From the NCBI GenBank assembly GCA_037039685.1, contig JAWNGF010000009.1:1488001-1552000 (forward strand): a stretch of 64,000 bases of DNA, read 5' to 3'. Both the position numbers and the translations under genes were made by a program. This document shows, one piece after another, positions 52,909 to 64,000 of the stretch. The notes beneath the pieces are model-generated. The model did no database searches, was not told the origin of the DNA, and was given only the letters and a program-made list of their open reading frames with translations. Position 1 is the first letter of the stretch; each line of letters opens with the position of its first letter. This DNA is from Ceratobasidium sp. AG-K (Eukaryota; Basidiomycota; Agaricomycetes; Cantharellales; Ceratobasidiaceae).

Positions 52909-55785
52909 CTAGCAAGTGTCGATGAGCCTGTTTTTGGGTATGCGTTGTTTGTAGTCGTCAACCCAGGTCGTCAAGTTGGGATTGGTATACGCCTCGATGT
53001 ACCTGTTCGTAGATCAGTGTACGCCTCGAAAAGCCAGGAAAGAAAACATACGTGTTGATATAACCAGCGGTTGGGAAATCAGGCGGGTCGCACCCAATAT
53101 TGTGGCTGTTCGAGGGCTGATACACTCGGATATAATCGACGAGCATGTACGCCGGGAACACCAAATTGGCGAAATCAATTGGGCCGAAATTGTACGACAT
53201 GCCCAGGTTCGCGAGAATATACTACCAACCCAAGCGTCAACACGCACCGTCTCAAACAATACTGAAAGACTCACCAAGGGTTCCTGAGGAACTGGCCTCT
53301 GCCCAATCATCGTCGCCGTATCCGGACCCATCCCAGCAGCCTTGATCTCCCACACCGGCTCAGCATCATTTACCCACTGGATATACCCATCGTTTCCGGG
53401 CTTGTACTCGAACCCATACGTCGAGAAGCATCCGGTGCCTTGAGTGTAGCAGTCCTGTTTCGTATGGGTCACGACGGATGAGGTTTGTTGAAACTCGTTG
53501 CCGACGAACGTGTTGAGCTTCGATTTGGTGGGGTCGTTGATAATGAGGTTGGCGGTCGAGTTGTCCCAAACGAATGCAGCGTTGAACGGTGCCCTACCCA
53601 AAGTTCAAACTCATATACATGTACGAGCCAAGTGAGACTCACCATTGTGCGCTTTGACTAACTTCCCCAATCAACGTCTTTTGCTCCACTTGCGCCTCGA
53701 ATATATCAATCTCTGGTGCGCTCCGGCCAACATACGTCCCCGCCGAGGTCTTTGGGCCAGGATGAACCATTTTTTGACCGTCGGTTCCATCAGATTCCGA
53801 AGTGCACGTGCATGCCGAAAGACACTGCCCAGGCAGGTACGACATTTCGCCTTTTGATGAGTCCACACCCCCAACGTGCGCTGCGGCTGGGAGGTTTGTT
53901 GCTGGATCTGTTTGGTTTGCGAGAGTTCCGACGTCGCAGGTGCTAGGTACACGAGTGAGTTTTGGACACCAATGGATAATATTGTACTCACTCGTAGGTA
54001 TACGGCCATGTTCCCTCGAGGGACGCTCCATACCCCGCACGACCGAGGTTCCCCATGGTCCAGACCGCCGGCCAAAGTCCATACGTCCTCGAAGATCCGG
54101 GGAGCGAGACATTGGCTACGTGGGACAGTCAGTCAACATTCGAGGAAGGCGGGAAGAATGACAAATGACACCCGAGCGTGGGCTGAATACCAAGCTCGTG
54201 CCAAGCAGCGAGGATTCACAGACTAGGGTCTTGGAAAAAGTACACACCTTCGATGTACCCTCCCGTAAAACAAAACTTGTTCCAGCTGGACAACATTCCG
54301 CCGGTGTAATTCAGGTCGTGCTCGTGCCTTTCTGCTAGTTCGATGCGGAGGGACCCACCGGTGGTCGTGACTTGCGAGGGGTCGTACCATTCGATGTTGT
54401 TTGTTGACCTACGAGTTAAAATGGGTAAAGGAGCGTTCGAATGAGTACACTATGAGTAACGCACCAATAGTGCAAATCAACCGCCTCCCAGTACGGGTCA
54501 TCACCAGGATAAAAACTCCGCCCTTCGACATTAAACTCGTCACTAAACACAAGGTCGTATGTCTCTCCGTCAACAAGCGAAGTGCGGGTATAGGCCGACT
54601 CGGGCGTGTCGGGGTCAATAAGTCCTGAACCAAATTTTGTTAGCTCCCGTAATTTGTCAAAGACACAAAAAGAGTTCTTGGCGCATACACTCACCTCGAT
54701 GCCCGGGCAATTCGGGAACCTGCCCACTCGCATTGATCCCGCCAAGATTATACGCGCCCAACGTCGAAAGCTCGGGAGCCAAAAAGTACGTGAGCAACGG
54801 ATACCCAGCACTAGAACCCGTTTAGATCAGCTTGCTTCCCAGGCGAAAACCACTCACAAGAGTGCCAGCAAACACATCAACAAAAGTGCCAAGCACCCGA
54901 CGTTGTACATTCCGCGGGTGGAGAGGAAAAAGCGTTGGTCGTGTGCATAGTCCCGTTTTGGGTCGGGGTTGTGGAGGTCGTCATCTGGTTCCTGTACGGG
55001 GGTTAGCTTGGGTGGGAGTAGGGGAGGGGGACGTACAGGTTCGTTTAGGGCGAGGTTTCGCATTCCCCAATGCGACGGATCTGGATCGAGTGAATACGAA
55101 CTTGCGAGGGGGTGCGGATGCGCAGGTTGGTTACTAGGCATCGCGCCATAATACCTATCCAAATCTCCCAAATCGGGCTACGAACATCAACTCCCGCCCA
55201 ACGCATACACATCCGACTCACCACCGAAGACTTTGACCTCAAGGCCGAGTCGGGGGACCTGCTTTTCGAAGTAAACGGAAGCAAGAACGCAGGCTGGGGC
55301 GGCGCGCGGTGCGGATGTTGCCCCGGGGATGGGAACCCTGATTGGCTCGGGTAGACTGATGACAGGGGCCGGAAGTGGGGTGCTTCACGCATCAGAGGGA
55401 CGCTCGAGCGGGGGGTGTCGGGGATTCGGTGGGGGGATGTGCTGATGGGTGAACTCGTCTGGTGGGGCAGGAGGCGGGTGGTTGGGCCTGCGATGGGAGT
55501 GTCGGGTGTGCCTGCGCTGCTCTGTCGACGAACTGGGACTGGGACTGATGTGTTGACTCGAGGCGAGGCAGGAACGGTCGAGAGTGGACGGGGCGAGGCA
55601 CGTTGACTTGAGCGGCGGGGAATAAGTGGGGGCCGCATGCTCGCCTGGTTGGGAGTGGGTGCGACAGTCGGGTGAGCATTCTGACGAGCAGACACCAAAC
55701 GGGAGGTGTCCACATGCTCGTCATACGTCTCTTGCGACTGGGAATACAACGAGCTGACCGACTGGCGAGGATCGTCTGGAGCCAT
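52909..55785 (-). CDS. Kre6/Skn1-family GH16-like protein, copy 2
   Basis: Counterpart of 21674-24550. The frame looks intact. Substitutions appear only in the Pro/Ser-rich N-terminal region (around 55463 and 55530), marking the left edge of the 1% diverged patch. Confidence 0.9.
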
Positions 55786-56637
55786 TGGAGTTGAAAAAGA
55801 ATGTGGGGACAAGACGCAGTCGCTACTTAAAGCCAATAAATGAGTGTGAGGTGAGCGCAGCAGAGGGAAATGCCAAAACGAACCCTTGGAAGCGGGCCAG
55901 CTGATATTTATACCCCACTCTTTATAAAAATAAAATCCGACTGGGGCCACGTGGGTACCTGACATCACGACAGGGGATGTTCTCAGGGGTTCGCCATTTT
56001 CCATCAGTGCCCTGTTGCAGTCGAGGTCTGCGCGCTGGTTCAATCGTCACCTCGCGTAAATAAGCGGCCAGGCGAAGAGTAAGGTAAAGTTACGCGAGTA
56101 ACTTGTGGTTCAACAACGGTGGCCTGCTCGGGATTATTCTCATTGTCGGTCTCCTAGCAGCAAAATGTCAACTCGATCGTTCCCAGGTTGTCGCCAAGGA
56201 CTGCAGAATTAGCGCACCTCTTGATTTTTCACCCGCAACCAAGAACCGCCCTCGATTTTCAGAAGCAAATGGTGTAGCAGCCCCGTCTCCATCCTTAGTT
56301 TTCCGGTGTGGTTTGGTCTCCGGAGCCGTGGAGCCTGCAGCCTAATTGACTGAAGACCGCCCAGCCGAGACAAAACTCATAGACCATTGAGAGGGACTAA
56401 TGCGGAGCATCGTGACTCAAAGCACATACGAGGTGTGATGTGTAAAATCCACATGGAGCAGTCTTCGAATTGGTTTGATGATGGTGGTCGAGAATAAGCT
56501 TTGTACTCAGCCTAGGCCCGGTGATCATCCTGTGATTTCCAATGCACATCCCCGCTTTCTCTCAACCGTCATGTTCAAACAAGCTCATTAGTCTAAAAAT
56601 AATACTAGTATACACGTAAGAGTAGAATCCATGGTAT
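55786..56637. other. Upstream region of the Kre6-like gene, copy 2
   Basis: Counterpart of 24551-25402 with about five substitutions. No gene recognised. Confidence 0.5.
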
Positions 56638-58199
<1,562 letters not shown>

Positions 58200-61077
58200 T
58201 GCTGTAACAAATAGAGGTAGAGGAATATACCAGATGATGCAGACCAAACTCGACCGCCGGGCAACTTAAATAGTGGAAACGGAGCACCCGAGACTCGTCC
58301 TAACCAAGCATGAATCATTCGAAGGGCTGCGTGTCAGGGTATCGCGTTGGAGCGCACCGCAGTGGCGAGTAAGGTCACGCATTCGCTCGAGGAGATGGCC
58401 GCTCCGCAACGCTATATCCGTACGCCGAACCGGCTTATTGCCCAGAAGTTTCAACTCTAGATCGTCCCAAGGAACGTGTTTGCTCAGTGACATCGAGGGT
58501 CGCCCGGGTGGCGAGGCTCACGGGAGGATTAGGAGACCCAAGAATGGAAGCTCCATAAATTTACTCCCACTCCTCGATCGTGGCTTGCACGTAATCCGCC
58601 TTGGTCGAAGATAACGTCCCTTGGCGGGCTCAAATCCGCCATTCCAGTCTCGTCATTGGAAATTTAATTGACAGCAAACCCTGTCGATCCTTGTCACGGC
58701 ACGCCAACTTCGATACCGCGTCCTGGACGGGCGTCTATAATTACCTACGGAGGCCACATCTCACTCACGCTCCACTCGCTGATCCGGTCGGCCACTCGTC
58801 GTTTTAGGTGGTTCAAAGTCTGAAACTATCAGTTCGAGTGTAGTTTAGACCGGGTGAAGCCAGTGTGTGTTGTTTCAGGTTGTTGGGATCGTCGTCATCG
58901 ATGGCTCGGTGTCCCGATTTGGAGGTTCGGAAATAACTCTTGGTGGTGTTGTACCGTGCCATTGATAAGGACAAGCTTCGAGCTCTAACCGAGAGATTTT
59001 TCTGGCACGCCCATTTCAAGTCGATGGCAGTAACGTTGGATTAGCCAAAGCCGAATGGAGTCGATTGTAATCGCCTCCGGCTACTACCGAAATGAACCAG
59101 CGAGGGATCTTGATGACACACGAAGGCAGCTATGGTCCCTTGTTCTCCATATATTCTCGACACGACTCTATCGATCGCCCCATCAAAGGAGAACCCTATT
59201 CCTAGAATCGAGAAGAGAGCAAACATAGCCCGCAAAACCTGAAGACTTGGGTGCATATATGCCATTTACATCAATGCGTCCAACAGGGACAAACCGTACA
59301 AGTTCTCAACAATCTCATTCCGCACAGGAATATGACCTGTCAAATCAGAGTTCATGGCTGGAACCCCAATTGGTGTGAGTGATCTCATGCTGTGAATTAA
59401 CTTGCCACTCATTCAAGCACTTACTGCACTCCTTTACGAGACCCTTAATTCAGCCTTGGTGTGATTCCTTGGGTCGGAACTGTACGCTGTGCTTGTAGGA
59501 GCTTCAAGCCATACACTTGTATTCTCTACCCGTTGTCAAAGTATATGTTACTACCAACGCAAATTCATTTTATCCGTAAATCCGATCAAACTCAAGAATT
59601 CAAAACAATCAAAGCCGCCGATCCAACTAGCGCTCCTATGACCAACAAAAGAAACCAGAAATTCTGCTCCTCGATTCACGTGACTGCCCCTGGTTTGCAG
59701 CGTCCATTCCCGCCTGGTCTGTGGGATAATCCTGTTTCCTGTCAGGAGTCTGGGGCTGCCTTGATCGTACAATCTCCTTTGCGCACTCGAAACAGTGAAA
59801 ATGGGGATTTTGTGGTTGGTGAGGGCAATATATCTTCTCTCGTGGGGCTCGCACAGCGTGTTCTGCGATGATTTCAAGAAACAAGGAGTCGCTCTCCGGA
59901 TTGTTGCTTCTACCCGCAGATGTGAAGGAAAGCCCCGATTCAGATGTGGGAGTGATAGTCTTGCGTCCAGACTTGGATGACATTCTAGGGGTACTCAAAC
60001 GAGGGCTTGAACAAGTGATAGCGAGTCCTGAAGGCGGAAGAGCAATGGCAACTCCTTGCTAATCGTGAATCCTTATATACCCCTAGCGGACTTTGCGTAC
60101 TTGCATCGCCCAGACGGTTCCTGCGCCACTCTGGTCTTGCATTGGACCGTCTTTGGGTAATTTAATAAAGTAGTGTTCATTGGACCCGGCGTACAAAACA
60201 CTCCGACCAGCGCTAGGACCTATTGGTTGCCACACGTCAGAGTTGAAGGTCCGACTTTATTTGGGCCTGTGCGTCACCAATGTGATCACTAAAAGTAGCG
60301 GGTGGGGTCGGACTAAAAAGGCATTATTACTGACTCCTCAACCTTTGTTGAGCTTACAGGTAGAGAACGATCCAATAATGGGAGCTATCTTTCTTATCGT
60401 AAGCAAGTTAAAACTCCCTTGCAGCAACTCGCTCATTGAGGATGACCAAGTTAGACTCGGCAACGAGTTGGTGGGTGACTTAAGCGATGCCGAAAATGAG
60501 ATCCATTTACAGGTGATTTGGAGCTATGTGCATCTCTGGCTGTGTAAAGTGCAATGCCAGGCCAAGACTTCTCTGAATTCCCGGTGGAGGCTTAGCAGCG
60601 AGTCCAGAGTCGATTTTCCCCGCTCCGATTCCTTTCGGCTCCCTTTCGTGTGGTCCTCGCGCTATACTGACTCAGGTCCAGCAATAAGGTGGCCCGTCTC
60701 AAGAACCACAAAAAGCTGGCGTATCGGCAACGCACTAGCGCATGAGCCTGCTGTTACGATTACGAGGGCCGGCTCTAGCGCGGAGCGAGTGAAGTGGCGC
60801 AAACCTGAACACCTGGCTTGATACCCAGAGTCCACAGCTATTAATCGGACGACCTACTAATCTTAAAATTTATACTACTTTATGTCTCTTTTGTTTAAGT
60901 GGCGCGCATATAACGATCTATCTGGGCCAAATGGGGGGAGTTTATGCTCCATGTTCTCAGCGTTGGCTTCGCGTGCTCCCTGACTCTTAGTCATATTTCA
61001 CCATCCAATTTGATAAAAAGACAATGTATTCCAGTTGTAATATCCTAATACAGTATAAAACCTTGCCCAAAATTTAC
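58200..61077. other. 2.9 kb region without a firmly recognised gene, copy 2
   Basis: Counterpart of 26965-29843. It is the same apart from two substitutions near its left end and one A lost near 60197. The tail-anchored candidate recurs at 59592-59983. Confidence 0.5.
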
Positions 61078-64000
61078 TTATGGCTGCAAGCATTGCGAGT
61101 AGACTTAAATGGAACCATGTTAGTTACTAATATTCTGTCGAGGGAGAAATTCGCTACTCACATGCGTTGCTGTAGACGCAAGTCCAGCCGGTAGCGCAGA
61201 CGGTCGGTCCGGTCCAGTTCTGTCCGCCACATTGTGTGTACGGGGCGGCGGTAGCACCAGGAGCGGCCGACGAGGTGGTCGTAGTTACTCGGGAGGTGGA
61301 GGAGCTGGACGAAGCACTGCTCGTAGTCGTGGTCGAAACACGGCTGGTCGTGGTGCTCGAGACCGAGGTGGAAGAGGCACTTGTGGTAGTAGCGGTAGTA
61401 CCTGGGCTAGTGCCAGCGGTATCACCGTAGCTAAAGAGTGGTTTGAGTTGCTATTCAGGGGGAAAACGCATATATGCACTAACAAGATACCACGGCCGTT
61501 TGTACCAATGTAGACACGGCCATAGACACGCGGGTCACCGCTCACAACGTTGGCACTCGCGGCGCCAAATCCTTGCGTGGCATTGTTGATCTATATCCGA
61601 ATATTTTGGTTAGTTGTCGTCCGCGTCGAATCCGAGATACTCACCTGGACCCAGTTGACACCAGCATCGTCGGTGCGGTAGTAGCTGACAACACCTCCGA
61701 TGGTACCCGCAATGAACAAAGCAGGGTATCCACCAGTCGTCTTAGGTGCACCGAGGCCAATACTCCAGGCGGCAGTCACGCTCGAATCGGCGGTGAAAGT
61801 AGCACCAAAGTTGGTCGAGTGGAAAAGGCCCTTGTCGGTTGAAACCCAAATATCACCAGACGTGTTCAAGTTGACAACAAGCTTGACCGGTGCGGTCGAG
61901 CTTCCAAGGGAACCAGCAGTAGCAGTGAAGGAAGCGCCGTTGTTGGTCGAGATGTAGAACTTGGAGCCGGCCGCAGCGTAGAAGATAGTGTTGTTCTTCT
62001 TGTCAGAAGCGATGATGGCGTCGGTGCCAATACCAGAGACAGTGGTGAAAGCGTTGGTGAAGCGTGAGACGCGGGTGCCATTGGAGTTGCGCCAGAGGAC
62101 AGTGTCACCGTCGGCAGAGAGTGCGACCTTGCCACCGTAGTTATAGTCAGGCGCGCCATAGTCTTGAGACCAGGAAGCACCGGAGTCGGTCGACAAAGCA
62201 ACTTGCTTGGTACCGTCGCTCGCAGAGTTGCCAATACGGACAAAGTTGGTAGGCTGTTTAGGGCGGAATTAGTCGTGAGGTGTGCTACCATGTAGAAATA
62301 ACCAACCTTGTTACCCGCAAAGTCGAGATCAACGACGGATGCCCAGCGAGGAGTGACGAACATGGTCTTGGGAGCGGTGTTAAAGTCAGAGTGGACGAAT
62401 CCTCCAACGTCGTAGACACCAGAAAGTAGGTTAGGGCCAGTGGGAGGAGATACGAGGCTCTGCACGGCGGTTTCTTCGATGCCGTCAGCGAGAGACTTGA
62501 GGGTGATGTTGTGGGTGGTGTCCCACTTGGTAAGGTCACGACCACCATAGACGGTAAGACCGGTGCCGTACAGCCAGTGGTCGGAATCGAAGGGATCAAT
62601 CGAAAGCGATTCCATCATCCAACCAATCTGCTTGGTTTCGGTGCTGTCGGTAACAGAGATCCAGGGTGCCAAGGAGGTATCGTACTTGTAGTAGCGGTTC
62701 TAGTTGGCATGCAATTAATATCATGAGACGAACTTAAATCACGAGTTTGAATCACCATGCTAGGATACGAAGCCCAGTCCCAGAGCTTAGACCAGGTCGC
62801 ACCACCATTGGTAGAGCGGAAGATTTGACCATCGGGCCACCATGAGTTAACAGCGGCCACCATGAGAGTACCGGGCTTCAGGAGATCGACCGAAAGGCCA
62901 CCAAAGCCAAAGTAGAGGTCGCTGCCGGTGACGGGCGTAATATCGACCCAGGTGCCGTTGGCAATGAAGTATTTGTATACAGCACCGGTCGTGCCATCGT
63001 ATGGCCCGGCGTTGTTGTTGTATGTGACGTACAAAGTCTTGTCCGAGGGAGAGAGAACACCACGGTGGGGCATGAATGTGGTGTTCTGGCCAGCAACCGC
63101 AGACCCTGAGTGAATCGTTAGGGTATGTTAAAGGTAGTTTAGATGTGTTTTCTTACAGGTAGCGCCGGCGTCGTTCGCACGAAGACCGAGGCAGCGCCAG
63201 TATTGGCGACACCCACGAAAATACGAGGAGTGGCGGTACCAGAGCTTCCAGAGGTATTGTCGAAAGTGATCCAAGCGATGCCAACTTTGTCATTGTTATA
63301 ACCGTTGGGGTCGCTAGCATCGGGGATGTACGTGCCTAAGCTTGTCTTTAGATATTATCCAATGGTCGGTTTGAGGAAACGTACCAGTATTGGTGAAGCT
63401 GGTAACCTTCGACCAGGTAACACCATAGTCCGTTGACTTGTACAATCCGTTACCACTGCGAGCACCAAAGTACAGAATGGAGTTCTTGTTCGGGTCAACT
63501 GCGAGACGCTGAGCGATTACATTCAAGTTAACAAAATTCCAACGAGCTTTTGGGGATAATCTCACCTCTCCAAGACCGCGTCCAGGCATATTACCGCCAA
63601 CCTTGAAAGGAAGTACGGTACTGGCCCAGGTCTTTCCGTAATCAGTCGAACGCATAATCTGACCATTGTTGGGATCCCAGCTGTTAGTATACATGCCAGT
63701 GGCAATGTATACACGCTTAGTGTCGACGGGGTCGGTTGCTTGACACCGATGAGGTTAGAAATAATAGATGTGAGTCATCGTAATGGCGCCCACCCAATGC
63801 ATCGACTCCCCAGTAGTTCCAGTGTGAGTTGTCCGCGAAGTCAGTCAACGCGGTCCAGGTGTCGTCCGCATTGAGCTTGTAAAGTCCACCGATATCGGTA
63901 CGCGCATATGCGAGCCCTTTCTCCGTGGGATTGAAGACAATACCTGGAAATATTTTAAGAAAACCATGCATATGATACTACTCAATTATCTTACCTGGCA
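61078..64000 (-). CDS. GH74-CBM1 xyloglucanase, copy 2, partial and frameshifted
   Basis: Counterpart of 29844-32767. The 5' end with the signal peptide lies past the window end; exon 2 starts near 63943. One A is missing near 63178 (TTCGCACG against TTCGACACG), in the codons of VFVSNDAGAT, which shifts the frame of a propeller blade. The CBM1 exons are intact. Confidence 0.85.

Overview
The window is nuclear DNA from a filamentous basidiomycete. The evidence is dense genes cut by many 45-65 nt GT-AG introns, a Kre6/Skn1-type glucan protein, a GH74 enzyme with a fungal CBM1, and NLR-like and kinase proteins carrying kinesin-light-chain-type TPRs. The gene set most resembles plant-associated Agaricomycetes such as the Rhizoctonia/Ceratobasidium group; that placement is inference from family knowledge.

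Layout. (a) 1-3926, present once: the 3' part of a Bor1-like anion transporter and the 5' part (patatin plus most of NB-ARC) of a patatin/NB-ARC/TPR protein. (b) 3927-32767, copy 1 of a very large direct repeat: rest of the NLR-like gene, ZIP9/Atx2-type metal transporter (-), BUD22 (+), V-ATPase subunit B (+), protein kinase-TPR gene (+), F-box gene (-), GH27 alpha-galactosidase (+), Kre6/Skn1 GH16 protein (-), YqjM-class old yellow enzyme (-), GH74-CBM1 xyloglucanase (-). (c) 32768-35145: start of the xyloglucanase gene, its upstream region and an indel-damaged 3' fragment of a DAHP synthase gene (-). (d) 35146-64000: copy 2 of the repeat in the same order and orientation, entering abruptly inside the NB-ARC domain and cut by the window end inside the xyloglucanase gene.

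The copies are offset by about 31.2 kb. By reading, the copy of 7.1-24.2 kb is essentially identical, apart from single-base indels. About 1.2 kb downstream of the NLR-like gene differs by roughly 3%, and 24.2-27.1 kb by about 1%. Both sides of the 35145/35146 junction are full of one-base indels that break otherwise well conserved proteins. Together this looks more like two overlapping contigs or haplotypes of a heterokaryon joined end to end than a clean tandem duplication, though a true segmental duplication cannot be excluded from sequence alone.

The main biological interest is the NLR-like protein at 2224-5901. It keeps patatin, NB-ARC and TPR architecture, but the patatin nucleophile Ser, catalytic Asp and oxyanion-hole motif are all substituted, and the Walker B Asp is Asn. 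Ten kilobases away lies a second sensor-like gene: a kinase with a 9-nt microexon and a 21-nt microexon, joined through a probable GC-AG intron to ten TPRs arranged as a recently amplified 126-residue super-repeat. The remaining genes are housekeeping (ribosome biogenesis, vacuolar proton pump, metal transport) and cell-wall or plant-polysaccharide enzymes. No rRNA, tRNA, CRISPR or recognisable transposon was seen.
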